Origin: an uncultured Bacteroidales bacterium
GTDB taxonomy: Bacteria; Bacteroidota; Bacteroidia; Bacteroidales; UBA932
Assembly: GCA_910585445.1 (NCBI GenBank)
Contig: CAJUEK010000004.1
Span: forward strand, 1-64,000
Direction of reading: 5' to 3'
Length of the DNA: 64,000 bases
Under the pieces are notes generated by a model, which had not been told where the DNA came from, ran no database searches, and saw only the letters and a list, made by a program, of their open reading frames with translations. The position numbers and the translations under genes were made by a program. Numbering within the stretch: the stretch's first letter is position 1; every line of letters starts with the position of its first letter. Below, in pieces: positions 1 to 8,389 of the stretch.

Positions 1-2
1 GA

Positions 3-602
3 ACTTATTCAGCTGTCACTCTTTTAGTTATAATTCATCGAACTCACGTTAATTATATTGACTTGACGACAGATGTTACTACTAAAACAGGTGAAGAAAT
101 TCACTTTAAGCCTCTCTTTGGAGATAAAGTACATTATCGCATTTCCAATAAATCAGTAAACACGAGAAGTGAACTGCCTGAGCCGATTGAAATTGATATG
201 TATGTTCCAGAGCTGATAAATATTACTTTCCCGTTGGTAGAAAGAGAGGAAGATTTTTATCCGTTATGTCTGTACAATAGTTTTATGATAAGATGGAATG
301 CGGATATTAAGAATGAAAATGGGGTTCTTGTCGTGGTTGAATGGCATGGCTCAATGGTGTTTGGTGAAGATAATGAAAATGCTTATGTCAGATGTATAGA
401 CCTTGTTGTAGATTCCGGCGAGACTTTTATTAATCCAGCCATGTTTAAGGATATACCGGATACGGCATTATGTACATTGACGATTTTGCGTGGAAATGTT
501 GAAAATATTCTTGCTGGTGATGTGTCATATAAATTAGTTGGTTCGACATGTGATTCAATGCAGTTTGTTTTGATAAAAAATGTTGTAAGAAATGAAAAGT
601 AG
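3..602 (+). CDS. 5'-truncated protein of unknown function
   Basis: The reading frame is open from the window edge (codon at 3) to TAG at 600-602, so the start lies outside the window; the TTG at 63 is only an internal codon. About 199 residues are visible. They are rich in beta-strand-type alternation and acidic residues, with two cysteines in the C-terminal half, and no transmembrane segment or catalytic motif that I recognise. The segment with 'DSGETFINP' followed by 'DIPD' and 'TLTILRG' resembles the C-terminal beta-sandwich of secreted Bacteroidetes lipoproteins, but that is only an impression. The stop overlaps the next start by 11 bases, so the two are probably translated from one message. 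Base composition is AT-rich, like the next two genes. Confidence 0.6.
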   Translation, partial: TYSAVTLLVIIHRTHVNYIDLTTDVTTKTGEEIHFKPLFGDKVHYRISNKSVNTRSELPEPIEIDMYVPELINITFPLVEREEDFYPLCLYNSFMIRWNADIKNENGVLVVVEWHGSMVFGEDNENAYVRCIDLVVDSGETFINPAMFKDIPDTALCTLTILRGNVENILAGDVSYKLVGSTCDSMQFVLIKNVVRNEK

Positions 603-1161
603 ATTTGTATTGATTTCGGTTGTGGCAATTCTTTTATTCCCGATGTCAACTCTCGCCCAGGGTAGATTTTCACTGAAAGCCGGCGGCGGAATCGCCGTCT
701 ATGGCTCTGAAGAGAAGATCGGAGGTCTGAAAGTAGGGCATTCTATGATTACCGAGGCTACATATAGTGTTACCAATTGGTTCTCAGCAGGTCTGAATGT
801 TCATATGGCGATGTGCAATACAGGCAATGAACACCATATTTCTGAAACAGGGGCGAGTCTTCGTGGGTTGTTCCGCCCTTTCCCGAAGAAGTTCCGTTGG
901 TTGGAGCTCGGAGTCGGCCTGACCGGAATGTATTGTGTTTATAACACCGACTATGTTGTCGACAAGCAGGATTACCTTAATTGCTATCACAACAGCAACC
1001 GGACTTTCGGTTCCGTCGGCATAGATTTTCCGGTGCGTTTATACGTCATAGACAGTTCGCGTTTTCAATTGATGTTCTATTATGATTTCAAGACTTTGAT
1101 AAATAGAAGTTACTATCTGAACAACTCAAACGGCGGTGTCATGTTCGGCGTTAAGTTCTGA
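592..1161 (+). CDS. small exported beta-barrel-like outer membrane protein
   Basis: 189 residues starting with a clear signal peptide (MKSR, a hydrophobic core to about residue 20, then a cleavage-type 'TLAQG'). The mature part has short alternating strands ending in aromatic residues, and the protein ends 'GGVMFGVKF', a terminal beta-strand pattern usual for outer-membrane barrels of this phylum. No specific family is recognised. The ATG overlaps the end of the upstream gene by 11 bases and the TGA shares one base with the ATG of the Lnt-like gene, so the three genes look translationally coupled. A structural or docking role for the neighbouring unknown protein is conceivable but not shown. 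Confidence 0.65.
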   Translation: MKSRFVLISVVAILLFPMSTLAQGRFSLKAGGGIAVYGSEEKIGGLKVGHSMITEATYSVTNWFSAGLNVHMAMCNTGNEHHISETGASLRGLFRPFPKKFRWLELGVGLTGMYCVYNTDYVVDKQDYLNCYHNSNRTFGSVGIDFPVRLYVIDSSRFQLMFYYDFKTLINRSYYLNNSNGGVMFGVKF

Positions 1162-2597
1162 TGTTGCTCTCTAATACTTTCAAATGTTGTATCAGTGCGA
1201 TTGTTTCGGCAATCGCATTGTATTATGCTTTTGATGTATATCGTGTTGGATGGTTTTTTGCCATTCTTTCATTTGTTATTCTGTTCAATGCCATTGGGAA
1301 AACCAAAGGCATATTTCAAAGGATGTCGTGCGTGTTATTGTATCTGATAGTTTTCGTCACGCTTCAGTACTCCTTTTTATTGCATGTCAGTATCAGGCAT
1401 GAACAGTTAGCTTTTTTGATGTTGTTTATAGTAGTGGCAGTTTATTTGGCCCCTATGTTGTTTTGGATCATATTCCCGTTGTCTTATCCAGTAGAAAGTT
1501 TTGCCTGTATTTTTTTGATATCGGAATACGTATTCGCCAAATCAGCAATAGGCAATCAAATGTTTCAATTGGGTATAGCGTTTGTTGATTTTGGCCTTTT
1601 AAAATGGGGATATGCGTTTGTCGGCCCTTGGGGGCTTAGTGCTGTGGGAATTCTGTTGTCATACCTGCTTTATAAATTGTTGTTTAGCTCGTGTTTTTCG
1701 GTATTTGTTGCAGTTGTCTTTATTTTGTGTATTGCATCGCATGTGGAACTTTACTCTGAAAGAGCTAATGAATCCCGAAGTATTTGTGTCTCGGTCTGTT
1801 GTTTGGATAATGTCTCGGAGATTGAATCTGTTTTATTTGAAACGGATTGTTCAGCAGATTATGTGGTACTGCCGGAAGCGATGTTGTCTGTTCCGGAAGA
1901 TGCGTTGGCAATAAATCCGTTTATGACACAATTGTATAGAAGATCCCGTTTGTATGGAACAACTTACGTGTCAGGTTTTTATACTTATTCTAATGGCAAG
2001 ACAAATAATGCGGCTGTTGTGAGTAATTATGAAATTGAGTTTTTAAGAAGCAAGAAAATTTTGGTTCCTTTTGCTGAGTATATTCCTTGTGAAAAACTGA
2101 TAAAGAAAAGTGATTTTATAATGTCTCATTTGCCGTCGCCACTTATGCGTGGCGTTGGCTCGGATTGTTTTAATGATGGTGTTGCGTGTTTTGCTCCCCT
2201 GATTTGTTTTGAGGCGCTATTCAGTAACTATATAGCACATTTGTGCAGAGTGGGCGCCGAAGTGTTTTTCGTGTCTTCAAGCAATCTATTAATAGATTCG
2301 GAACATATTGAAAAAATCAGTCACAAGATAATGCAGATGAATTCTCTTGTGACAAGAAGGAGTTTTGCCCGCTCTTCTGAACATGGTATATCTTGTATTG
2401 TTTCTGATGGTGGTGCTGTTGAAGTAAAGCCGTCTTGTTCAAAAGCAATGATTACATGCAATGTCATTTTGAATGATGAACTGACGTTATATTCGTCTTA
2501 TGATATTATTATTGACAGTTTATATTATATCTTGAATCTTTTGATGTTGTTTTTAGTCTCCTTGAAGAGCAAGCAACGTGCATTGGTGATTAACTGA
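1161..2597 (+). CDS. Lnt-like membrane acyltransferase (CN-hydrolase domain)
   Basis: 478 residues. The first ~190 are several hydrophobic segments, including the 'F.G.WGLSAVGILLSYLLY' region that resembles the Lnt membrane part. The rest is a nitrilase-fold (CN-hydrolase) domain. The three catalytic residues of apolipoprotein N-acyltransferase can be placed: Glu239 in 'LPEAM', Lys298 in 'KKILVPFAEYIP' and Cys349 in 'LICFEA'. Family knowledge: Lnt adds the third acyl chain to the N-terminal cysteine of lipoproteins in the inner membrane. Odd points are the AT-rich composition (21 G+C in bases 1201-1260), the FAEY in place of the usual FGEY, and its place in an overlapping set with an exported protein instead of a housekeeping context. 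It may be a dedicated or second Lnt paralogue. Confidence 0.75.
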   Translation: MLLSNTFKCCISAIVSAIALYYAFDVYRVGWFFAILSFVILFNAIGKTKGIFQRMSCVLLYLIVFVTLQYSFLLHVSIRHEQLAFLMLFIVVAVYLAPMLFWIIFPLSYPVESFACIFLISEYVFAKSAIGNQMFQLGIAFVDFGLLKWGYAFVGPWGLSAVGILLSYLLYKLLFSSCFSVFVAVVFILCIASHVELYSERANESRSICVSVCCLDNVSEIESVLFETDCSADYVVLPEAMLSVPEDALAINPFMTQLYRRSRLYGTTYVSGFYTYSNGKTNNAAVVSNYEIEFLRSKKILVPFAEYIPCEKLIKKSDFIMSHLPSPLMRGVGSDCFNDGVACFAPLICFEALFSNYIAHLCRVGAEVFFVSSSNLLIDSEHIEKISHKIMQMNSLVTRRSFARSSEHGISCIVSDGGAVEVKPSCSKAMITCNVILNDELTLYSSYDIIIDSLYYILNLLMLFLVSLKSKQRALVIN

Positions 2598-2621
2598 TAG
2601 CTTGTATTGTTGTTTATGCGT

Positions 2622-2640
2622 GTCCACAAAAGTTGTGGAC
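2622..2640 (+). terminator. hairpin after the Lnt-like gene
   Basis: Perfect inverted repeat GTCCACAA-AAG-TTGTGGAC 25 bases after the stop codon. It is followed by GGTTTATATAATAAAT and not by a clean T-run, so termination by it is plausible but not certain. Confidence 0.4.
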
Positions 2641-3078
2641 GGTTTATATAATAAATACAAAATTATGATTTAATTATGTCGCGACATGTGAAAATGATTA
2701 GCTATGAATTCGGAAACAATTGTTAGTATCTCTTATTCCTGTTGTCTGCAATCAGGTCGATAAGAAATTGGGATGAAATTTCTTTTTTCCTTCCGCCGTT
2801 ATTCAAACCTGAAATGTATGATATCAAGAAGACAAGAATTGTGACTTTGACACTTTTTGTGTCTTGATGGCTGGAGTCATTGTCATGGATCTTATGACTT
2901 TAGAGAGTCAAATGTTGCTTATTATGCTCTCTGGTATGATTATATGGCCATGCCTCATTCTGTTCTGTCGGAAATAATGAGCCGTAATCTGTATGAAGCA
3001 AAGGGTCATGACATGTCTTTCCGTTAAGGAAATGCGTAATTATTGCGTGCCGGATGTGCGGCGAAAGAATATTTTTTT

Positions 3079-3086
3079 TATATTTG
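3079..3086 (+). promoter_or_regulatory. -7 promoter box for the 3147 gene
   Basis: TATATTTG matches the Bacteroidetes -7 consensus TAnnTTTG. No exact TTTG lies at the usual -33 spacing. The implied 5' UTR is roughly 55 bases. Confidence 0.45.
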
Positions 3087-3146
3087 AGCAAAGGTTCAGA
3101 TAACACCTGAAAAGTTGCGCATTTCCTTTTTATAATTTAAAATATC

Positions 3147-3689
3147 ATGACTATGAAAAAGTTTGTCTTTTCGGCCGTGGCATTGCTGTTCTGCTGTGCT
3201 GCCGCCGTGGCTCAGGAGAAGCAACAGGGAAAACGTACGATTGATGAGTATTTTTATCAATCGGTAGAGTTTGCTGTTTCCGACGGATTCAAAAAAGAGG
3301 ATCTCAGCGTGTTTGACTTGGGGGTACGTCTTGGCTGGCGTATTGACAGGAACTGGGCCTTGTTCGTGCCTGCTGACATGTCACTGATACTTTATAACCG
3401 TACTACTACACGCAACTATAGCTCGGATGTGCTTCTCGGACTTGGCGCTGCACGCCGCTTTTTCCTTCAGTCAGGTGATGTAATCGAATTGAGTGCGCAA
3501 TGCAACTCTACCTTTGCCCCGACTCTGGTGCATTATCTTAAGCCGTCCGTCATGGTGAGGTATAGCCTGAGCAACAGGGATAATCCGCGCTTTTATGCCG
3601 GTTTGGGCGGCCAGTGGATACATCCTTACCGCAATTTGGCGCCAGACCGTGTTCTGCTCACAGTGTCGCTTGGAGTCTGGTTCCTGTAA
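3147..3689 (+). CDS. small exported outer-membrane beta-barrel-like protein
   Basis: 180 residues with an N-terminal signal peptide (MKKF, hydrophobic stretch, cleavage-type 'AAVAQE'). The mature part has a barrel-like pattern ('FDLGVRLGWRIDRNW', 'RFYAGLGGQW', final 'TVSLGVWFL' ending in an aromatic strand). It resembles the outer-membrane beta-barrel/porin-family proteins common in Bacteroidales; substrate and partner are unknown. Two in-frame starts exist, 3147 and 3153; the second (MKKF...) gives the more typical signal peptide. It is a single-gene unit with its own promoter box and a strong terminator that reaches into the end of the convergent NlpC/P60 gene. Confidence 0.7.
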   Translation: MTMKKFVFSAVALLFCCAAAVAQEKQQGKRTIDEYFYQSVEFAVSDGFKKEDLSVFDLGVRLGWRIDRNWALFVPADMSLILYNRTTTRNYSSDVLLGLGAARRFFLQSGDVIELSAQCNSTFAPTLVHYLKPSVMVRYSLSNRDNPRFYAGLGGQWIHPYRNLAPDRVLLTVSLGVWFL

Positions 3690-3711
3690 AATCTTTATGA
3701 AGCTTGCTGGT

Positions 3712-3750
3712 CCGGCCTATTCTTCCTGGAGGAAGTAGGCCGGGCTTTTT
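3712..3750 (+). terminator. intrinsic terminator overlapping the opposing gene's last codons
   Basis: Stem CCGGCCTA (3712-3719) and CTTCC (3722-3726) pair with GGAAG (3731-3735) and TAGGCCGG (3736-3743), loop TGGA, two-base bulge, then GCTTTTT. The T-run serves only the plus strand. The stem lies within the last nine codons and the stop codon of the minus-strand NlpC/P60 gene. Confidence 0.8.
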
Positions 3751-4769
3751 ATTACGGGCGTGATGCCTTCTCCTGTCCATGAGAACAGTCTTTGGGCTTT
3801 TATGAGGCGGTATGAGTTGTCATAGTAGTCTTCCTCTCCCGGTATCAATGAGCTGATTCTCACGAAGTGTGACGAGTGGATGAATTTTCCGTACCCAAGA
3901 TAGATGCCCACATGGGTGATGCTCCCTTTTTTGAAAAAAGTTTCGGGAGTGCCGAAGAATATAAGGTCTCCTGGCTTGAGGTGCTTGATTCTCTTTAGCA
4001 TCTCCGCTTTAATCTTGTTCGAGTCAGGTGTCACTGCGTGGTCAGCCTGCATTATGATTTCTCTTCCGATTGCAGCCTGCTGTGAGGCATTTCGGGGAAT
4101 CAGCCTGCCGTTCATGAACCATACCAGTCTTGTGAAGCCGCTGCAGTCCACTCCTTTGCTTGATGCTCCTCCCCATAGATAAGGTACTCCAAGCAGGCTT
4201 TTGGCTGTCGCTATTATGGCCTCTGAGCTTTCTTTCGTTCTGAAGGCCTGTGCCCAGGAAGTGAAGTCGGCAAGGTCGCTTTCCGGAGTCCAGCCCTTGG
4301 TGCCAGAAGGAAGCATGACTTCTGCCCAGCCTTTTTTGATTGACGGCTTTGGATTTTTGCCCTCTGTCATCACGATGCGCACGAGATCTCCCGCTGAAAG
4401 GTCGCAAATCTGTTCGGAATTTGCTGATGCACCGCGCCTTACGCTGCTGTGGAGCGAGGTGCAGATGTATTTTGGTGCGGCGATGTATGCTGCCAGCCTG
4501 TCATGTTTCATTTCTGTCAGGCCAAGTTCGGTGCACCATGCGCTGTAAGGTTCCGGTGTTGTCACCTGCCTCCAGTAGCCTTTTTCGCCAGTGATCTCCA
4601 CGACGGTTCCCATGAGTGCCTGTGTTCCCATCTCTGCCGTGTAGTCCGGTTCTTCTCTGAGGTTGACTTCCGACAGTCCCGTCACTGCCATCCTTTTTGT
4701 CTGTGCTGATGCCGTTACGGTTGCCGTTACAGCCATTGCGGCAATGATTATTGTGATTTTCTTTTTCAT
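3717..4769 (-). CDS. exported SH3/NlpC-P60 family cell-wall peptidase
   Basis: 350 residues. A signal peptide (MKKK, hydrophobic core, 'TASAQ') is followed by two SH3-like segments (about 25-85 and 95-170) and a C-terminal NlpC/P60 cysteine peptidase domain (about 180-335). The catalytic cysteine is Cys209 in 'GVDCSGF', the histidine is His286 in 'ITHVGIY', and a third polar position is in 'KFIHSSHF'. The family hydrolyses gamma-D-glutamyl-diaminopimelate or lysine bonds of peptidoglycan peptides, as in YkfC-like dipeptidyl peptidase VI, and probably acts in the periplasm on murein fragments. It is a monocistronic unit convergent with the preceding gene, and its last codons form that gene's terminator. 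Confidence 0.85.
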   Translation of the reverse strand: MKKKITIIIAAMAVTATVTASAQTKRMAVTGLSEVNLREEPDYTAEMGTQALMGTVVEITGEKGYWRQVTTPEPYSAWCTELGLTEMKHDRLAAYIAAPKYICTSLHSSVRRGASANSEQICDLSAGDLVRIVMTEGKNPKPSIKKGWAEVMLPSGTKGWTPESDLADFTSWAQAFRTKESSEAIIATAKSLLGVPYLWGGASSKGVDCSGFTRLVWFMNGRLIPRNASQQAAIGREIIMQADHAVTPDSNKIKAEMLKRIKHLKPGDLIFFGTPETFFKKGSITHVGIYLGYGKFIHSSHFVRISSLIPGEEDYYDNSYRLIKAQRLFSWTGEGITPVIKSPAYFLQEE

Positions 4770-4840
4770 GTTTTTGCCTATTTTTCTCCTGCTTTGCGAT
4801 TCTGTTTATGTCTCATGCCATTTCTCACGCCGCATCCTTG

Positions 4841-4848
4841 CAAAAATA
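4841..4848 (-). promoter_or_regulatory. -7 promoter box for the NlpC/P60 gene
   Basis: On the minus strand the bases read TATTTTTG, matching TAnnTTTG, about 70 bases upstream of the start codon. No matching -33 element seen. Confidence 0.4.
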
Positions 4849-4923
4849 TGGATTTTTTCCGAAAGTCAGGCTATGCCGGTCGGATGAAAAAGTGTGCTGA
4901 ACTGACTTTTCCCGAAATATGAT

Positions 4924-4931
4924 TAAATTTG
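4924..4931 (+). promoter_or_regulatory. -7 promoter box for the radical SAM gene
   Basis: TAAATTTG matches TAnnTTTG. The first good ATG is at 4938, so the transcript would be leaderless or nearly so from that ATG, or carry a ~20-base leader from the ATG at 4959. Confidence 0.4.
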
Positions 4932-4937
4932 CAAGAT

Positions 4938-5969
4938 ATGCAAAGTGATTTTCAGAAAATGGGCTTTCCTGAGGGGAAGCGGTATAATTCCTTTGTGGGG
5001 TACTTCCGCAAGAAGTATGGTGAGCGTCTTCAGAAAATTGTGATAGACGCCGGATTCACATGTCCCAACAGGGATGGTCTTGTAGGCCGTGGGGGCTGTA
5101 CGTACTGTGACAACGCTGCGTTCCACCCATCATACAGCACTGCGGGCAAAAGTCTCGCAAGGCAGATTGACGAGGGGATTGAGTTCCATAAGGTGCGCTA
5201 CCGCAATACAGAGCACTATCTTGCCTATTTCCAGTCATTCTCAAATACATACGCTCCATTGGAGCGCTTGAAGGAATTGTACCTTGAAGCTCTCGCGCAT
5301 CCTGATGTGGTCGGCATCGTGATAGGGACAAGGCCTGACTGCGTGGATGAGGGGAAATTGGATTTCTTGGCTGACCTGACGCAGGGCAAGGTGCTGACGG
5401 ACTGGAGCAGGACTCTTGCCGGCTGGGCTGATGATGGAAGTCACAGGCTTATGCGCACGGCTCCGATTGTGATAGTGGAATATGGGATAGAGTCATGCTA
5501 TGATACGACTCTCAGCCGCATAAACCGCGGCCATGATTTTGCGGCGGTAAGGCATGCTGTCGGGATGACTGCTGAGCGCGGAATCGACATGGGCGCCCAT
5601 TTCATCCTCGGGCTTCCGGGGGAGAGCCGTGAAATGATGCTTGAGGAATGCGGGCTGATAAATGAGCTGCCGCTTCTTTCCGCCAAATTCCATCAGCTCC
5701 AGATTGTCAAGGGAACCAGGATGGAAAAGGAATTTGCCGAGTGTCCCGGTGATTTTGAGCGCTTTGCTCTTGATGAATATATTGATTTTTTCATAGACAT
5801 GCTTGAAAGGCTGAGGCCAGGACTTTTTATCGAGAGGTTTGCCGGAGAGGTCCCCCCGCGTTTTGTCAACGAGACCCCATGGGGGCTTATACGCAATGCC
5901 GAACTTTTGAGGCTGCTTGACACAAGGCTTGCCCAACGTGACACATTTCAGGGACGTCTTGTGCATTAA
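4938..5969 (+). CDS. TIGR01212-type radical SAM protein (YhcC-like)
   Basis: About 343 residues. Near the N-terminus 'DAGFTCPNRDG...GGCTYC' supplies the radical SAM cluster cysteines in the elongated spacing typical of the YhcC/TIGR01212 family; 'GTRPDCV', 'EYGIES' and 'GAHFILGLPGE' are further family signatures. The reaction of this family is not established; it binds a 4Fe-4S cluster and S-adenosylmethionine in the cytoplasm. An upstream in-frame TTG at 4929 lies inside a promoter-like box, so I prefer the ATG at 4938 (4959 is a possible alternative). It is single-gene, upstream of guaB, which has its own promoter box. Confidence 0.85.
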   Translation: MQSDFQKMGFPEGKRYNSFVGYFRKKYGERLQKIVIDAGFTCPNRDGLVGRGGCTYCDNAAFHPSYSTAGKSLARQIDEGIEFHKVRYRNTEHYLAYFQSFSNTYAPLERLKELYLEALAHPDVVGIVIGTRPDCVDEGKLDFLADLTQGKVLTDWSRTLAGWADDGSHRLMRTAPIVIVEYGIESCYDTTLSRINRGHDFAAVRHAVGMTAERGIDMGAHFILGLPGESREMMLEECGLINELPLLSAKFHQLQIVKGTRMEKEFAECPGDFERFALDEYIDFFIDMLERLRPGLFIERFAGEVPPRFVNETPWGLIRNAELLRLLDTRLAQRDTFQGRLVH

Positions 5970-6026
5970 CTTGCAATTTGATTGCGAAAACAGCTTTTTA
6001 TCACACGTATTTTCAATCTTTTTGGT

Positions 6027-6034
6027 TATATTTG
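6027..6034 (+). promoter_or_regulatory. -7 promoter box for guaB
   Basis: TATATTTG, exact match to TAnnTTTG, 17 bases before the guaB ATG, giving a very short leader. No exact TTTG at the -33 spacing. Confidence 0.5.
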
Positions 6035-6051
6035 CCAAATTTTATTTCGAG

Positions 6052-7521
6052 ATGCAGACTTTTGTAAATTCACAGATTGCCGAAGGACTTACCTTCGATG
6101 ACGTTTTGCTGATTCCTGCACGTTCTGAGGTTTTGCCGAGAAGTGTGGATGTCTCTACAAGATTCACTAAAGAAATCTCTCTTAAGACCCCTGTCGTCTC
6201 TGCTGCAATGGACACTGTGACCGAAGCTGAGCTGGCCATAGCCATGGCTCGTGCCGGCGGTATCGGTGTCATACACAAGAACATGACGATAGAGGAGCAG
6301 ATGAATCAGGTGCGCCGTGTCAAAAGGGCGGAGAACGGTATGATTTATGACCCTGTCACTATCCGTCCTGAGGCTACAGTCGGTGAAGTTCTCGGAATGA
6401 TGGCAACTCACCATATCGGCGGCATTCCTGTCGTGGATGCTAATGGCTTCCTTATCGGAATCGTTACCAACAGGGATCTCCGTTTCCAGGACAATCCGAG
6501 GATTCCTGTTTCACAGATAATGACATCATCAAACCTTGTGACTGCACAGAAAGGCATCAGCCTGACAGGGGCGACGGATATTCTGCGCCAGCACAAGATT
6601 GAGAAGCTTCCGGTGGTTGATGCTGACGGAAAGCTTGTGGGACTGATTACCTACAAGGACCTTATGAAAATCAAGGACAATCCGATTGCGTCAAAGGATT
6701 CCAAGGGCCGTCTTCTTGTGGCAGCTGCCGTAGGAGTGAAGGCTGACACTGTGGAGCGTATCGGAATGCTTGCTGACGCGGGTGCCGATGCTGTCGTGAT
6801 TGATACGGCGCACGGGCATTCGGTCGGAGTACTTGAAGTCATCAAAAAGGCTTGTGACGCGTTCCCTGATATGCAGATAGTTGCAGGAAATGTCGCTACC
6901 GGAGAAGGCGCGAAAGCCCTTGCCGATGCAGGCGTAAGTGCCGTGAAGGTCGGTATCGGACCAGGCTCAATCTGTACCACTCGCGTGATTGCCGGTGTCG
7001 GAATGCCTCAGCTCTCTGCTGTTATGATGGCTTCCGAGGCTCTCAAGGGTACAGGAATACCTGTCATTGCAGATGGCGGTATCCGCTATTCCGGCGATGT
7101 CGTTAAGGCTCTTGCTGCCGGTGCAAGCACAATCATGGCCGGCTCGCTCTTTGCCGGAGTCGAGGAATCACCGGGAGAGACAATCATCCTTAACGGAAGG
7201 AAATTCAAGTCTTACCGCGGCATGGGCTCTCTTGAAGCCATGCAGCAGGGATCAAAAGACCGCTATTTCCAGGATATGGAAGAAGATATCAAGAAGCTCG
7301 TTCCTGAAGGAATCGTGGCTCAGGTGCCTTACAAGGGTACTCTGTCAGAGGTTGTTTACCAGCTTGTCGGCGGTCTGCGTGCAGGTATGGGCTACGTCGG
7401 TGCAAATGATATCGAGTCGCTGCGCAATGCCAAGTTCGTGCGCATCACCAACGCAGGCTATATTGAGGGACACCCGCATGATGTGACAATTACAAGGGAG
7501 TCGCCTAACTATTCGAGATAA
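6052..7521 (+). CDS. guaB: IMP dehydrogenase
   Basis: 489 residues, the normal length. It oxidises IMP to XMP with NAD+, the committed step of GTP synthesis, in the cytoplasm. The start 'GLTFDDVLLIPARSEVLP' is diagnostic; two CBS domains lie at about 95-215; the catalytic loop 'GPGSICTTR' carries Cys308, and 'IADGGIRYSGD' and 'YRGMGSLEAM' bind phosphate. The frame extends upstream to 5917, but the extra residues do not belong to the family and the promoter box lies just before ATG 6052. Downstream genes (7528, 8390, 9784) follow at gaps of 4-11 bases, so guaB may head a mixed operon with envelope-biogenesis genes. Confidence 0.95.
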   Translation: MQTFVNSQIAEGLTFDDVLLIPARSEVLPRSVDVSTRFTKEISLKTPVVSAAMDTVTEAELAIAMARAGGIGVIHKNMTIEEQMNQVRRVKRAENGMIYDPVTIRPEATVGEVLGMMATHHIGGIPVVDANGFLIGIVTNRDLRFQDNPRIPVSQIMTSSNLVTAQKGISLTGATDILRQHKIEKLPVVDADGKLVGLITYKDLMKIKDNPIASKDSKGRLLVAAAVGVKADTVERIGMLADAGADAVVIDTAHGHSVGVLEVIKKACDAFPDMQIVAGNVATGEGAKALADAGVSAVKVGIGPGSICTTRVIAGVGMPQLSAVMMASEALKGTGIPVIADGGIRYSGDVVKALAAGASTIMAGSLFAGVEESPGETIILNGRKFKSYRGMGSLEAMQQGSKDRYFQDMEEDIKKLVPEGIVAQVPYKGTLSEVVYQLVGGLRAGMGYVGANDIESLRNAKFVRITNAGYIEGHPHDVTITRESPNYSR

Positions 7522-7527
7522 TCGCTG

Positions 7528-8385
7528 ATGAAGCGGGTCATATATTATATGGTTCTGGGAGTCGTCCTGCCGGCATTTGTGTCGTGCAGGGCGATTTCGG
7601 ACTTTTTCGGCAATGACCCGGCTGTAGCGGCGGTAGGGAAGAGCAAGCTGCGCTTGAGTGAGCTTAGGAGCGTAATTCCGGACGGGATTGCTCCAGAGGA
7701 CAGTGCACGTCTTGCCGCCCAGTATATGAAAACATGGGCTTTGGACAAGGTCTTTCTGGAGATTGCGCAGAAACAGCTGTCCAAGTCAGAGAAAGATGTC
7801 GCCAGGGAACTGGAGGACTATAGGACTTCCCTGCTCAAATACAGGTATGAGCAGCTTTATGTCAACGAGAGGCTTGACACTTCTGTGGCTGAGGAGGATG
7901 TTCTCAGTTATTATGAGAGGTTTCCGGAGAAATTCGTTCTTCAAAGGCCTGTCGTGAAGGCAAGATTCATGAGCATTCCTTCTGAATCGCCGCTTCTCAA
8001 GCCGATAAAGGACAGGATGTGCTCTTCTGAGGCCGGGGATGTGATGGCTGCGGACAGCATGGCTTTTTCTGCGGCTTTCAAGTTCACCACGTGGAATGAC
8101 GAGTGGATTGACATCGCTGAGCTTGCCTGGGAGTTCGGACCGGAATATGCTTCTGTCATGGCTTCGGTAAAGCCGGGCTGGATAGAGAGGACTGACACGT
8201 CAGGTGTGACCAATGTCGCCTATGTGTCGAATGTGACGGAGGCCGGCAGGTGTGCTCCGATTGAATTCAGCACACCGCTAATAAAGGATATGATAATTAG
8301 TGCACGCAAGCAGGGCCTGATTTCAGACTTGGAACGGGATTTGCTCAATAATGCGCGCGAAAATGGACAATTTGTAATATTATAG
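7528..8385 (+). CDS. SurA-like periplasmic lipoprotein
   Basis: 285 residues. The N-terminus is a lipoprotein signal with the lipobox 'PAFVSC' (Cys about residue 20). The segment 'AVGKSKLRLSEL...' and the helix-rich part to about 140 resemble the N-terminal chaperone part of SurA/PpiD-type proteins. Sequence 'YYERFPEKFVLQRP.VKARFM' is common in the Bacteroidales proteins annotated as peptidyl-prolyl isomerase, but a full parvulin domain is not evident. It lies 6 bases after guaB and 4 before the SurA-like double-parvulin gene, which points to a shared role in folding outer-membrane proteins. Enzymatic isomerase activity is doubtful. Confidence 0.7.
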   Translation: MKRVIYYMVLGVVLPAFVSCRAISDFFGNDPAVAAVGKSKLRLSELRSVIPDGIAPEDSARLAAQYMKTWALDKVFLEIAQKQLSKSEKDVARELEDYRTSLLKYRYEQLYVNERLDTSVAEEDVLSYYERFPEKFVLQRPVVKARFMSIPSESPLLKPIKDRMCSSEAGDVMAADSMAFSAAFKFTTWNDEWIDIAELAWEFGPEYASVMASVKPGWIERTDTSGVTNVAYVSNVTEAGRCAPIEFSTPLIKDMIISARKQGLISDLERDLLNNARENGQFVIL

Positions 8386-8389
8386 TGAT

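Larger units (their letters stand above)
2598..3146. other. 549-base gene-poor AT-rich intergenic region
   Basis: No convincing gene. It holds a perfect 8-bp hairpin (GTCCACAA 2622-2629 / TTGTGGAC 2633-2640), a 12-bp perfect palindrome ATGTCGCGACAT (2676-2687), a GACAC-T5-GTGTC hairpin (2849-2863) enclosed by a longer imperfect stem, and an AGTCAT/ATGACT pair around 2875-2900. The final part carries a promoter for the gene at 3147. A 68-codon minus-strand frame here lacks any protein-like features. Confidence 0.5.

Noticed and set aside
2900..3106. 68-codon minus-strand frame in the empty region
   Set aside because: No signal, motif or partner, and it crosses the promoter of the next gene.
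5917..6051. 45-residue N-terminal extension of GuaB
   Set aside because: Not part of the family; the promoter box lies in it and ATG 6052 gives the canonical start.
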